A DNA stretch of 64,000 nucleotides from Colius striatus (GCF_028858725.1 NC_084766.1:21492501-21556500), one strand, 5' to 3'. Counted from the first letter of the stretch, positions 38,701 through 53,700 are shown. Notes: a model not told the origin generated them from the sequence alone. A program made the numbers and translations.

Positions 38701-41700
38701 AGTTTGAAGTAATTAGTATTTTCCAGTAACTTCTCTAAAACCTGGAAATCCTCTTGGGCTGGCATATAGGTAGCTCAAAAGAGGAAAAAAAGTTTTGTGT
38801 TTGGGTTTTGTGGTGGTGATGGGGAAAGCCAAAACCTCAAAGTAAACAAACCAAATAATCCCATTAAAATATCAAGTTCCACCTATCCCATTCTGAGACT
38901 GAATTCTAACTGCATTTAGAATTCACGGATTTATCTTAAACAGCAACAAAAAAAGTCATTTAAGAGTGTTATGATTTTATGAGGAGACCTTTTGTGCTTG
39001 GTAACAAGGGGAGTGGGCTGCAGTGCAGGCCTGGGAAAAAGTTCTTGGAATTTCCCCTGGCTTTGAGGTTTTGACCCATCTCCAGCCCAGCTGGGCTAGT
39101 CTGGCGTGTCTGCCTTTACTATTTAAGGATGGGAATTTGGAAGGGGCAGAGACCCCCATGCCAGAGGGAGTTGAGAGTTGGAGACTCTGGGTCAGAGCGA
39201 ATGAGCAGTTTAGACCCCAACCTGGAGATTATGAACTGGGGTTATGGTGCCCAAGGGGAGTGGCCTGTGCAAGGCTGTCCGGTGTGTGGGAGACCCTGAG
39301 CTGGAGCAAGAGTGGGCTGGTGAGGAGCACTTCTCAGGAGTGTGATAAGCAGTGAGAGACATCAGGAAAGGACTCATTCTACCCCCCATTCCATGCCCCT
39401 GGCACTCACCGCCTGTGAGGGGAGGAGGTAATCACAATGGTTTCAGGGCTCTGAGCTTGAGGAGAGAGAAGGGATGGGGGAAAGGTAATCTGAAAGAGCT
39501 GGTTACACTTCCATCATTCTCCTTTCTCTGTGTTATTTTTCCATTGGATATTTCTGTTTGTTGTGTTTTAGTTTGAAGTGGATTGAATTAAGTTTTGTTT
39601 TCCTCCCGAGGCTGAGTAGTCTGATCTGTTTTGTTTGGGACCATAAGTGGCAATTAAGCCCTCCCTGTCCTTCGGGGAGTTCAGAGTCTGGGGTACTTGA
39701 GTCTAATTGTGGTGTTTAGTCCCTGCATGGGCTTAAACCATGACAAAGAGAAAAAGCAGAACATAAGTAATTACATTACTAGAACATCACACTGAATACC
39801 ACCTGTGGAAATGGTTATTGTTTTTGAATTACTGTACTATCATTAAGGTGAAACTCTTGCACAGTGTGGTGTGGGCACAAGTAGGCACCATTGAAGCCAC
39901 ATTGTTAAATAAGGAAGAAAACTACCACTTGCTGTTACAAAACTGCTACAGCTGTACTGATTGTGAGGACACACGATTTTTGTATAGTGTAATCCAAACA
40001 ATGTTAGGAATAGATGTCTTGTGCCAGTAATGACTTCTTATTCTGTGGCACTCCATTTACTTTTCAAGTTCTTCCATGCACCTACTGAAACATTTTTGAG
40101 TGTCAGTTTAGAGTATTAATATGCGTTCCAGTGTGTTTATATAAAACTAGCTGGGAAAAAACTTCAAACTTTTTCCACTGGGCTTTTGTAAACTAGAGCT
40201 TAATTCAATGAACTAATTTAATACTTGTATCCCACAAGTCCTTTCAACAGAAAGCATTATTCAGTTCTAAAGTGGGGGCTTCTTTTTAAGGAATTTTGAA
40301 GTTTTCAAATGGATTTTGAGATTCTGTACCAAAATGCTATTGGCTTTTTAGTCCATCTCTATTGATGACTTTTCCTGAGACCAGGGAAGCTCATGAATAT
40401 TCTAAGCAGCAACAAATATATCAAATCTAGTATGCTTTGTGCAGTTCAGTGAATGCTACTTGTAAGCATTCACAGATGCTGTTCCGTAACAGGGCTTTTG
40501 TAAAGCTTTACTGTTGTCAACAACACATCAGCTCTGATACTGTTAGCTGCCAAAACAATGTATTAAAAGTGTCCTTCCATCTTCAGCAAGGCTTATTTGT
40601 AAACCTCCCATCAATTTCTCTTAGATTAGTATTCCTGTGTGAGTTTTATTCTGACAGGATATAAAGTTTGACCAGCTTGTGGCTTTCACAAGAAGCAGAC
40701 TTCAATGAATTACTCAATACAAGTAAAATTGTGTATTTTCACTTGCATATTCATAAACTATGAAACAAGCCTTTGCTTAAGTCATTACACCAAGGAGTAT
40801 AAAAAAAAAACCCTAAACCTTCAAGTTTTATGGTGGGGACTACATTCTGGAAGGTTTGCTTTAACAAAATTTAAAAAGCAGGTCTTGGAAGGGCCATGAG
40901 AGTGTCTAAATCTTTTGTACAGAAATACTGATTAAAACCTTCTGTGTCTTTACATGTTCATTTTAAAATCTACCAGCTTCCTGGTTAATTATCAAACAGC
41001 TTTGATACAGTGACAGATAACAAATAGTGTTAATGATACACATCTTTTCAGCTTCCACAGGTGCTGGAAGCAGTGGAGGTGAACTGCTAGGTTATCCTAA
41101 TGGTACTCTGTAATATGTGTAGAGACTGGATAGTTGTGGCTGTCCATGAAGTCAGGATGCATGACCTATTTTGTGTTTCAAGAATGGTACTCCAAAATGT
41201 GTCTTTCTGGATACCTGCATTTGAGGGAAGAAAAGTGTCCTCCAATTAAGTTTCAATACGACTGCTGCCATAGTTGTAGACTTAGGGGCAAGGCTGTTGT
41301 ACTGTATTTAGTGATGTGTTGGACTTCAGAATAATCCGTCTTGTTTTCTTGATGATTCTTTGAACACTCTTCCTTCTCTCCAGAAGACAGCAGAAAGCAC
41401 AGTGAAAATTATCCTGTGCTTGTGAAAGTAGTTTTTGTTACTTATGTAAGTACACTTTTTGCATCTTTTCTTTTATGGATCATAGAATCATAGAATGGTA
41501 GGGGTTGGAAGGGACCTTTAGAGACCATCTAATCCAACCCCCTTGCAGAAGTAGGTCAACCTAGATCAGGTCGCACAGGAACATGTCCAGGTGGGTCTTG
41601 AAGTCCTCCAAGGAACGCGACTCCACACCCTCCCTGGGCAGCCTGTGCCAGGGCTCTGTCATCCTCACAGTGAAATAGTTTTTTCTGATGTTTAAATGGA

Positions 41701-44700
41701 ACTTTTTGTGTTCCAGCTTCATCCTATTAGCCCTTGTCCCGTTGCTAGATACAGTAGAAAAAATGGATGCCCCAACCTCCTGACACCCACCATTTAGATA
41801 TTTGTAAATATTGATAAGATCCCCCCTCAATCTCCTCTTCTAGGCTAAACAGCCCCAGTTCCCACAGTCTTTCCTCTCATGAAAAATGTTCCGGTCCCCT
41901 GATCATCTTGGTGGTCCTGTGCTGCACTCTCTCCAGAAGTTCTCTGTCCCTCTTGAGCTGGGGAGCCCAGAACTGGACACAAGACTCCAGATGAGGCCTC
42001 ACCAGGGCAGAGTAGAGGGGGAGCAGAACCTCCCTCGACCTGCTGGACACACTCTTCTTCTTAATGCATCCCCAGATGCCATTGGCCTTGTTGACCGATG
42101 TTAAGTCATATTGCAGGCTCATGTTTAATTTGCTGTCCCCTAGAACTCCCAGCTCTCACAGCTTGCCAGTGGGTCACCCCCAGCCTGTCCTGGTGCATGG
42201 GGTTGTCCCTTCCCAGATGCAGGGCTCTGCACTTGTCCTTTTGGAACCTCATGACGTTCCTCACTGCCCAACTCTCAAGCCAGCTGAGATCCCTCTGAAT
42301 GGCAGCACAGCCTCTGGGGAATCAGCCAGTCCTCCCAGTTTGGTGTCATCAGTGAACTTGCTGAGGGTACACTGTCCCCTCATCCAGGTCATTGATGAAG
42401 ATGTTGAACAAGACTGGCCCCAGAACCGATCCCCGTAGAATCCCACTGGCCACAGGCCTCCAACTCGATCACCACCCTCTGGGCTCTGTCATTCAGCCAG
42501 CTCTCGATCCACCTCACTGTCCACTAATCCAAGCCACACTGCCCGAGCTTTGAGGAGGATGTTATGGGAGACAGTGTCAAAAGCCTGTTCACAGACCTGT
42601 TCACTTCAGTAATGGTGTGCAGTCCTGGGATTGACTGAGGAATTGTCTTCCGAAGACATTGGTACTGTGGCTTGGCTTTTTCATCAGCCTTCCTTCCAGG
42701 TTATCTGTCAGAAACTGCTAGTTTGATGTTCTAAATGCTTACATTGCTTCCACAGGAATAGACTAAGATACTGCAGGTTTCCTTGGTGGAGACAGAGTTG
42801 CAGGATGCATGAATCACAACCAATGCTTATTAGAACACCTTGTATTAATGAAGCTATTTTTAATAGCAACAGCTTAATTTCATGAATGGCAGGTAACTAT
42901 TCATACAGTGCAAGCAATTATTCCCAAACTTACTTGCTTAGTTACTGGGTTAGAACAGCTGGGACACCTCCACAGATGTGGTGGGGTATACAAATGCACC
43001 CACAGCTTCTATGTGAGTATTCAAAAAAAAAATCTCAACAGGTACACTCTTACCAAGTGGGTATGTAATCCCATACCCCTGCTTGCGTGTAGCAGCTGCT
43101 GCTTTCCCTTGGACAGACCAAACAGAGTCTTAGGGTTCTGTCTCCTAGGTCCCCCAGGGCTGTCAGTCATGAATTTACAGCTTCTTGGGAGACTTTCACA
43201 CTTCATAGGCATCTACGTCTACTCTCCAGCCTGCTGTTTTCTGGTGACTAGATCTTTGCTACACTCTGTAGTGTCCATTCACACAGTCTTGCCGAGAAGG
43301 GATTTTTGTTACAGGTGTTTGCTTGTTTCTCAAATAACAGAAAACATTCTAGGAACTGAAGTAAGTGTTTGTATTTGAAAGCTATACGATATCCTATAAA
43401 CACTAACAGTTCCTAATTGTGAATCTATGTTGCATGGTCAGAGACCCTGACAGGGATGGAATTTAAGAGCAACTGTGCTCATTTCAGAATGTGGTGGCTG
43501 AAGCATGCTACTTCTCTGGGGGCAAAGCCGAGAGACTGTTTTCTGTGCACAAATGTGGCAATATTGAATTTGAGAAAGAAATGTTCACTAAAATATAGTC
43601 AATGCTTTAAGTGAAGAATAAATCTGAGGATCTCTTTCCAGAGGAAGAGTGTGAAGGTACAAAGTTAGCTAGTTAGCACTGCACAAAAAACATCTTCCCA
43701 TAAGAGTGTTCTATACTCTGTTCACTCAGAGGTCAACTTGTAAGCATCCTGAGAAGTAACTTTACAGACTACTGAGCCTTTAATCCCTTTCTGTTATTCA
43801 TAAGTTTATGGAAAGTAATGTTCTACTATTCAGAATAAATTCACTTCTTTAATGTTCAAAGCACTTGTGCATAGAAAGCTCTGTGGAAGCTTGTGATTGG
43901 GAGTTAAACAGTACAGCTGTGTATCCAGGCAAATGGTTGCTAATAGGCTCTCGTGATGGTTGGCTTTAGAAGAAGTAAAAGAGCAATCCAGTCTGAGTGT
44001 AATTGCTTTTGGCACTGGCAAACATTACCTGCTAAACTGAATCTGTATTCATGTTCCCTGGTTTTCTAGTTCTACAAGACCTAAAGGTGTGAAAGTTGCA
44101 GAAAATGTTAGAAGTAATAGTTCACAATTTCTTTTTAAATCCGTAAGTTAAACAGTGATTTCCAGCTCTTTTCAGTCTCCAAATAACTCCATAAGATATA
44201 TTAAAACAAACTCCAAACAAAATTCTGAAAGCTGTTGCATGCTGTTAAGTTACATATATGGAAGTGTCTACTATTACTAAAAGACCTCTGGTATTGCATA
44301 AAGTAGCTTAGAATTCAGAGCTAAAACTGAGTGTTAAGTACAAATATATTGGTATCAAAGTACTTGTCATGAAAGCTGCTCCACTTCAAGTTCATTAGTT
44401 TTAAGTGTAAGAGGAAGCTAAGGCAGCACACTATGCATTTGCTGAGCGGTATGTCTCCAGTGGTGAACTTGGTTTAAAGAAATTTAAGTGGCTACAAATA
44501 TGGCTTGATTATGTGCTTATAATAAACAAAAAGAAACTCCTCCTCTCTTTTCAGAAACTTTTTCACTAAAAAGACAAAGGAACTCAAACCTGCTGTCCAA
44601 AGTGCTCCTGGTTGGAAGCTGTTTGGAAAAGTCCCACCCAGAGAAAACCTTCCAAAAGATTCAAAAATTATTCAGCAGGTGAGTAAACATCACATAACTC

Positions 44701-47700
44701 TAGGCATAAAACTTAATGCAAAGATATTGCAGTTCTCTGCTGTTACCTCCACCTGGTTACTATACAACCATAGAGTGTTCTGGGAAGACTGGGGGCTTTT
44801 TTAAAGAGAATAGTAGTTACTGAGAAGGAGTTTGAGTGTTATGATTATCTAATAAATCCTTCAGTAGATTTCAGTGCTTACAAAAAGATGATACATATTC
44901 AAAAAATGTTTAAGCTGTTTTGATTAAAACATCAGAACTTGTAATTATTTCCCATAAAACTTTTCCTTTATTTAACCAATTTTGTAGTGATAAAGGTGAT
45001 TGTGAAGTACTGTAGATTTCCTTTATGAAGTTCAGTTCTGAGTTACTTTTGCCTGTTTTCTGCAATAAAATCAGTTATACTTGTGTATTCAGCTTTTCTT
45101 TTCTTCAGACTAGATCCAGTCAAGTAAAATGTACCTTTTAAAAGTATTCTTGCATATTCTAGTGTTACAAAACTAGGGTTTTTTAAAACTAACTCATCTT
45201 TCATAGTTCACTTTGCCTGATGGGCTTACTTGTGACAAATTGCTTAGAATTCTGAAATGTGTAATCTTGTTTCATTTAGACTTTTAATCTCATTTTTGTT
45301 TTGAAATAAGTTGATCTTGTTTTGGAGTTGCTGAAGTATTATAAAAAGGTAGTTCTGACTTCATTCCTCTGACACAAAGTTGCACTTCCATATATTAGTT
45401 CCTGTGGAGTCTTTCTTTAATAAAATAATGTAATGGTATAGTCTTTAAAGATGAGCAGTTGGTAATGTATCATTGACTTAGTGTTAATGTGCAATCCTGA
45501 AGTTGAAAGATTGGGTGACATACAAAATGTGACTGTCTCTTTTGTTGGTGAAAACAGTAACTTCACTCTCTTAAGACCTGCTTTCTCTGTCTCCTTTCAG
45601 AGAACACATAAACTGATGTGTTCGGCAGGTGCAAATGGGTGTGAATGAAGCAGTGTTTAGCCACCTTCTAGAAAGAGCTTCAAGGTGAAGGCTTTTTGAG
45701 AGCAAGGAAGTGAAAAATGAGAGGTTCTTTTTTAAGGACTTCAACGTAATTGGCCTTATCACACGGTAAAATGTCATAGGAAAATTATGAGATTGGACTT
45801 TTGGCAATCTTGGGCATTGGATTGTATGGCCTTTAATGGTACCTTCCAACCCAAAAGCAGACGATGATTCTATGATATACACTGTAGTAAACTGAATGCT
45901 TTTTAATGTTTTCAAAGACTATTTTCATTATTTTAATGGTTTCCTTTTTTGGGTAGGAGAGCACAAGTGTTCAACAGAATTGATCTACAAGTAAACTATG
46001 GCCTTGTGCTATGAAAATACTGCGGTAAAAATCCAGATGTCTCTTCCATCCTGAGAAATGGAGAGTGTGCACAACACTACCAAGTCATCTGCTTCCTATT
46101 ACCTAGTAATGGAGATATTTGTTCTGGAGACAAAGTCATAATCTGCAGTACTGGTCATCTTTTTTTATCCTGTTGTCCCTAGTGACTGATTTTCTTTCAA
46201 ACTGTAGTATTCCCATTTTTTTAACTTCTCCAAAGTGGCAGAAAAGCAAGTGTATTAAAACAATGTGTTATCTTTAAATATGATTGAGTTGGTCCTAGCC
46301 ACACGTAATGTGGTTTGTGTTACAATGGTTGCCAGATTAGGGTCAATATTGGATTTATATAATATTGAGTAATGTGTCAGTAATAGCTAATATTTTTAGC
46401 TTTTAATTTAGCTAAAGCATGCATGGTTTTTAGGTAAAGAATCATGAGCTAAGATATACAGTTATTAAAGGAGAATCCAGATTGACAGAGTGCTCCGAAA
46501 AGAATTGTATCTACAGTACCTGAGAAAATTTGATTCTTAAATTGAGAGGTGACCCTAGTGTCTCCATATTTAACATGTCAAATGTTTTGCATATGTGTTT
46601 AAAATGTACAATCTAGTTCTATGTGCATATGCCTTTGAAGAAAAGCCAATGTTTCTATTCTCAAAAACGTTCAGATTTACTAAGCTGGTAATGGGCTGAA
46701 ATGAATGTAGATGCCCTTAGTTATTGAAGATCAATGAAAATCGCATCTTCATTTTTACGTGGCTGACTGAAGTCACTAGGCTAAATTTCTCACTATGCAG
46801 GAGATGTGGATGAAAAGAATATAGACAAGAATGCAGTTACAAGACCTTTAAGAAATTGATAGAAATATCATTAAAGCTTAATATGTTCTGTTCACAAGTA
46901 ATTCTGTGAACCTAGCAGAATACTTCATCTCCTACATGGTATATCTCTACAAACTTCCACTTTGTCTAAGTCAAGGGATCAAGTGTATCTGAGACACAAA
47001 ACCTGTATTTTCCCCCAGTTTTTTATCCATCTGTGGTCAGAACAAAGGCTGCTCACTGTTTACCACCTTTTGTAAAATGAACCTGACTATGGAGGTAAGA
47101 ATAGGCTTAAACTGTAGACAAGCTACCTGTGAGGGAGTTTATGGTAATTTGTTATTAATTTTGCCATTCCTAAACAGCTATGGCACTCAGCATTGTTGAA
47201 TGCACAGTTCTGTGACTTTAATGATGGCCAGCTTTTGGAGGATGCAAATAAACCTCTGGTTAAGGAAATTCAGTAGTGAGTCAGCATCCTTCAACTGAAA
47301 AATGAGGTCTTAAGAAGCCCGTTTGTGGGAAAAATTAACTCATGACAGGAAAAACTTTGTAATTAATAGAAGGAGGAAGTCTTTTAGGTAAGGTTAAGAC
47401 TTATGTCAAAGATTTATGGCAATATTGCGAAGCTTAAAGGGCTTTCTTATTTGTAAAACAGGAAAAGAATTGCATCGTTGTATATTTATAGTTAAAAAAC
47501 GTGGTGGGGTGCGTATGCCACGTTTCTGACCTGGCTGATGGAGGCCCCCTTGTCTTTGTTTTGGTAAGGATGATGTAGTAAATTGATAATTACATTTCAA
47601 TGAATGTTCGTGGCTCCTAGTCACTGTCTATCAACTAGGCATTGCTCTATATACCTCCATGGAAAAGTCAGGTAGTGATTTAAATATATTGAATAACTTC

Positions 47701-50700
47701 CAAGAAAATCTGGAAACTTAATTTGGGTTACTGTTTCAGACATTTTTCAGACAATGATGCAAGCCAGCTCTGCCTTCAGGGACTGCCTAGTGAATATTAC
47801 TGTGAAGAATTTCTTTGTGAGTTTCTTAGTATATATATGTACAAGAGAAATCTTTTAACCAAAAGGCAACTTGCAGGGCTTGCCTGGCTTGGGAGATGAC
47901 AAGAGTCCCCTGCAGCTGTGCTGCCATCAGCATACTTTGGGAGAGATGCTGTAGCTCAAACTGGGTCAGAGGTTGAAAGTTCTTGGCAGCTGCATCTCCT
48001 TCTTGCAGCTGCTGGCACGCTTGCCTCTCCTTGGATTTAGAGCTGCCCAAGCAGGATGTGATTGAGGCCAACTTTTTTGCTGGACATCTCTCTCCTCTGG
48101 GCTTCCTTCCTTCACTGTTTTTTTGTTTTGTTTTTTTTTTTAAAGGGAAAATACAAACTCTTTAAGACTGCAAATGTCAAATGCATTTGGTTTTAGGAAA
48201 TGCACTTTTTTCATGAACTACAGCTAATAAAACTAGCTGTTACAAGAAGTATGTGGTCATTAGTGATCAATCTGCTAAATTCTTTTTGATCTAAACAGAA
48301 ATCTGCTTCAAACTAGACTGCTGAAGTATTTTAAAACAGAAGCATTTAAAGCAGAAAGTGACTTGTGTGCTCATGTGTAACGTTTTGGTGTGTATCGATT
48401 GAGTGCAACTTCTGTTTGAAAATGGAAACTCAATTTCATTTTTTGCATTTATGGTTAAAGAAAAGAGCTTGTAATCTATGATGAAAGTGATTCTGAATAT
48501 CAAGTCATTAAGTTTAACTCTTTTTATCAAAACAATTTTAAATACTTTTTATTAATTTGTTTAAAGCAACATCGTGATTTTTTTCCTTAATATGCTGAAA
48601 TTAAAGTAACAATGTAAATAAACAGCACAAGATAAAGAAAAGTAAAATACACACCAAATTCACTTTATCAGCAATTTTAAAGGTATTGTCAGTGATACAG
48701 CCTTTAATGAGTGGGAGGGGGGAAAAGACTTCTGTATTTAAATCTGACACATGATGAAAAGCTTGCATTGGTTTAGAAATGATTGCTTATTCAGAAACAA
48801 AGTTGTCTTTTCCAAAAGCTATCACCTTGTGCACAGAATGGAAGATAATTCTAGGCATTCTAGTCATTAAACACTAATAATTATTTTTATGACCAGGACA
48901 CTGGACCTACAACTAGTCTCTGAAAATAGCATTTTTCTGTAGCTCTGAAACAAACAAAAAAAGTAAAATACTGTCCTGGAGGTCTAAAACCTAGTGTCTT
49001 CGCTTGTGTATCTTTCTGATGTTGTTATCTCCAATGTAAAGTCTATTGGAGAAATTACATTCTCTGAATCTGCAGAACTCCCAGGGCCAAGGTTTGTTGG
49101 AGGTTTCTCTTCAGAGGAACAGATGCATTTTGAATCGGTTTTCGTATGACTTGGACCTAACTTGCAATATTAACTCTTCCTTTCAGTTTAACAATGTGTG
49201 AAGCTCCTAATGCTTAAAAAGTGTACATGGCACGTTTGTTAATAAATCTAAGGATTTGAATATCTGAAAGAAGTAGGTAAATACAGTGCTATATGCTTTT
49301 TCATAGAAGTGGTGCTTAAACAGATCATTATCTAGCTAGAAGTTATGTTGGCTCATTATGCACTACTACTGGAGAGAAGAGAAAGGCAAGACTTCTACCT
49401 ATTTAGCAGATGTAGGTAGAAATACATTGATAACAAACTACCTTGAAACCAGGACAGACAATAAATGGGGTAGTGTTTCTTGCAAGGAATATTAACACCT
49501 GAATAACAAATTATCTACAGGGACAGCAGGGAGAAGGCTGTGATGGTTTTCGTTGTAGACACTGTAGCAGTGTCCCAAATTCTCAAGAAATGGATGTCAC
49601 TTTTCCAGAGTCACACATGTCAATAAAATGCTATGCTAGACATAAGACAAAGTGTTGTGTTGAAGTCCTTCAAAGATATTCCCCAGCATTTTAGACTTTT
49701 GCAATGATTATCTTGTCAGTAAAATGGTAATGAAACTGGCAAGGCCTCAGAGACAAATGCCTCCTTGTATTTTCAAAAAGGACGTAAAATACAGTTCATG
49801 TCCTAGTACCAGGGCTTACTCAGCTGCTTTGACAAAGAAAATGTGTCAAGGAGAGCTTTGCATGATGTCAGTTCTATGTTGGTGGCACAAACGCATCTTC
49901 AGGGGAATACTCTACAGTCACATGCTTGCTGTAGGCTAATGTTTTGAAAGTACTGCAGAGGTGTTTGCTGATGTGAATTCTTCTGATTACTGTGTTTTGG
50001 TTTCATGTTAGATGTTTTTTTGTTTAAAAGGTCTTTCAGGTCAAATACAAGTAGTATTGAAGCAAACTTTCTAAAGCTTGTGGGAAAAAACCATGTATGT
50101 ATGTATTTTCATTTCTGCCCTTGGAAGTTGCTGGTGTTTGGGGAAACAATATAGAAACAGTCTTGAGGTAATAGAAGTGATTTTTACTTTGGTTCGGTGG
50201 AATCCAAGATGCTTTTTTTCTTTAGATTCTCTTTTTGATGGGCAGCTCCTCCTGCCCCTCATTGGGCCTTTGAGTTTCTTTAGTAAAGAATGACACAGAT
50301 AAAAATAGTAGTTTTTACTTCTCTTAACAATTGAGCTTTTGAACATTAAGTAGATTTATGCTGGTGAGCTTGAGGTGCTGTGGTAACAAAATCATCATCT
50401 AGGCAGGCTCTATCAAATTCCAAAAGGACAGGATTTGGCAAAATAGATTCTGATGATAAAGATGCTGTCTTTTGTGGACTTCTTAAAAAGTGGGGGCTTT
50501 TTGGGTTTTTTTGTTTTTTTTGTTTTTTTAATATAAGCTTTATTCTTCTGAGACTGGCATGGTACTTCAGTACTGAAAAGGATAAAATAGTATGGCAAGG
50601 CAGAAAGAAGCCTTTAAAATGCTTTTTACTAGTCTGGTACAAGAACAGTGCAGATATGTTCAGAAATAATGTTGAAGGAATGATAAAAAGCTTTTTTTCT

Positions 50701-53700
50701 TTTTTCCAGGTGCTGTAATCCAATGCTTAAAAGCAACAGCTGTGTTGTCTCTTTCTTTTTCTAACAAATACCACTCCCACTCCCCTCTATCTTTCAGTTT
50801 GGCTTTTTCACTAGAAAACCAACTTGACATTTAAGCTTTCAATTTAGAAATACTAATTATAATGGGAGGCAGGGAAAGATGGGGGACTTAAATGCCTACT
50901 CTAAGTTACTGTGCTATTTCATGACATTTTCTACCCTCTGGTGATAAATAGAAAAAACCCAAACACTTAAAGTGATAGTTTTGTTTGAAAGTTACCCTAG
51001 TGTTTTGCTTCTTGCCAAGTGCTTATCCAAGTGCAGTTATGTTTCTTGTCCCTTTCTTCACAGTGCACATATTCTGAATATATTTGCATATGCTCAATAT
51101 ACTGAATACTCGTTTTAAGCTTTAAAGTAAGTTCTAGTTAAGTGTAAGGTGCAATCTAAGATGAGCTCAATGAAAGCAAGGTCTTCAAGATTCATTTTCA
51201 GAGCAGTTTGCCTTCTTGTGTAAGTGTATAGACCATGTTTTGTTCTTTTTGTCTTCCAAGGCCAGTGTTTAAGCCTGTGTAAAGCTTATGGGTGATGTGG
51301 ACTAGGGAGAGACAGTATATCAGAGAATGCCTCTTGTCATGCACTGAAGAAGTTTCATAGAAAAATATCTCCCCCTGGGCAAAGGTGCTGAGTGTAGAAA
51401 ACAAAACTTGAGTCTAAACAGAAAAGTAATACAGTGGATGTCTATACATATCTTGCACAGGTGTGAAGTCTGTTTATGTTTTTGTATATTCTGAGAGATG
51501 GAGAAGCAGGAGGAACAGACAAATCTATGTGTTTTCAAATATCAAGTATAAATACTCTACATATGAATATAAATTTTGGCTTGCATATTGCTATATTGTA
51601 ATGATCTTTTCTTTCACTTATTCACTAAGGCTTTGCTTCTGTTTTTCTCATTAGGATGACAGTTCTGGCAGTCTTGCGTCAATATCTGCTCTCAGTCTAT
51701 TAAACACAGGGGTATGAAATTTAATATATCTATTTTAGTTGTGTTCAATGCTATGCATGGGACTATGTAGCACTCATTAAAATCAAACAAGCATCACATT
51801 TTCACAGTAGCATGAATATTTTATGGCACTAACCATCAACCCATTAGATACCATTAGTAAAATAAGCGAACTTCACACGTGAATCTCACTAACAAATTAA
51901 AGTGATAGTGTTATTGTTTGTTATTGTTTATATTGCATGTTCTTGAATAGCAGAAAATAGATATTGCTAGAGCTTGACAGTAATTTACTTTGTTTGCTGT
52001 GCCTGCTTGCTTAAGGATAAAAGTTGTTAAAAGGCCTAATTTGTAATATTTTTATCTATAAATATATTTTTATCTATAAATACATTTTACTTATAATTAG
52101 AAAATTTATATCCTACAGTCTTTTTTTTCCCCTCACAAAGTTACACAAGCTATTAACAGTGGCACTTCAGAACTCCAGTTGCTTTTAATCAGTATCTCCG
52201 ATATGAAGTGAGAAACCTAGAAAAGTGTAGCTATTGAAACTTTTGTTCTTTGTTATATCTCCTATTTGCTGTGACTGGTATCCTTCTGAAATTGGTCCAA
52301 GGCCTGTTACTTGAAAATTTTATGGAATCCCATGCTGTTAACAGGAATAGTACAAGTTGTTTTTTGAGTTCTGCTGATCTATTACTCTGGCTTTGTGAAA
52401 TAGAGTAGTAATGTAACTGCTAGTTGGTATGTGATGCCTGTGGTTCATGTTACACTGTCCAGCCACTCACAGCTCTTCTTCATTGGACCTGTGGCTTCAT
52501 GCTCTTTTGTAAACAAAGAGAGATGAAACTTGATGCAACTTGTTAAGTATCCAATTGAGGCTATTGCAATTCAGTGTCTGTTTAGTTGTTCTCTTGTACT
52601 TATGTGAAGATTAGTATTTTTTCCTCCTTAACTATAGGTTCTTCCTATATCGCCTGCAAGTTAGGAAAGGATGTACTGTTTTGTCTGTCCTGATAGCATC
52701 TGGCATTCTTGGTTCTGGAAAAAATGTTTAGTTCATGACTCACGTAATTTTTCAGTGACATCTACTCTTGTTAATAAGCATGTCTTTGTTTAAAATCAGC
52801 CTGTAACCAGTACTAGCACAGTAATTTTAACATTTAATCCAGGAGGGGGAGCAACACATCATGACATAGTGAATCCTTACAGGCTAGCAGAAATTCTTGC
52901 ATAAATTTTCTATTAGTTTTATTAAGGTGCTCTAGATGCCTGTCTTCCTAAGCTATTGTATTAACGCTTCCATTCTTGGATGATTGAACCTGCTTGAAGT
53001 GAAGGGAAATAATCTCTCCAATGATATTTCTAATTAGCTGTACAGCATTGTGAAAATAATCATATCAATGTTTTTAGAGGCCTGTCTGCTCCAGAGACAC
53101 ACATGTGTGTAAGGGAGAGAAAGGTTTAAAACCATGTGCAGTATGTATGGCAATCCTCATTGTTTCCTCAACTGATGTCATGATTGATTGAATAAAATCT
53201 GATTTAGTACCAGGCATAGAATTTTGGCAGAGTAAAGCATATTAAAATAAACTGTCATATACAGAGAGCAGGCTTTGTTTAATTGAAGCATTAGTATGCC
53301 TTGACATCCCAATTAAATAGAGGCAATCCTTATAATAGTGAAAGTTAATTCACTGTTGCGTATCAGGTCTTGTTCTCCTCTGTCAAACCTAAAATAAAAT
53401 TGAATCTGCTGTGGTTAATCTTTATAATTGGTACTTTCAGGACTCAGGACTTTCACAATTTTTGTAATCCAGGGCTTCTATCACTCCTTTCTAGGAGTTC
53501 ACCTGTTGTTGTTGGATCCTAAATAGATCAAAATTTACCCCAACTAGATGCTTTTTAAATTTCATGGTCAGTATTGTTTCCTTTAAAACTCTATAGTTTA
53601 GGGACAGTCAATGCAAGTTTGTCTTCTGAAATTGCATCATTATGTGCATGCCTAGTTAAATACTTTATCCCCATGAGCATACCCTACTTAAGGTCAGCTA

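Larger units (their letters stand above)
26610..44554 (+). other. TBC1D12: TBC1D12 intron 1 (17.9 kb)
   Basis: Non-coding apart from transposon remnants. It contains a 14-bp tandem repeat (27484), a G20 run (30338), a solo LTR (38967-39745) and a CR1 copy (41479-42595). The 43.0-43.4 kb part is GC-richer and may be an unclassified old repeat. No internal coding exon was recognised. Confidence 0.85.

Noticed and set aside
39023-39576. Two plus-strand open frames of 110 and 74 codons
   Set aside because: They lie wholly inside the solo LTR and show no protein family resemblance.
41561-42122. Minus-strand open frames as host genes
   Set aside because: They translate to the end of CR1 reverse transcriptase and its 3' UTR, and are part of a truncated LINE.
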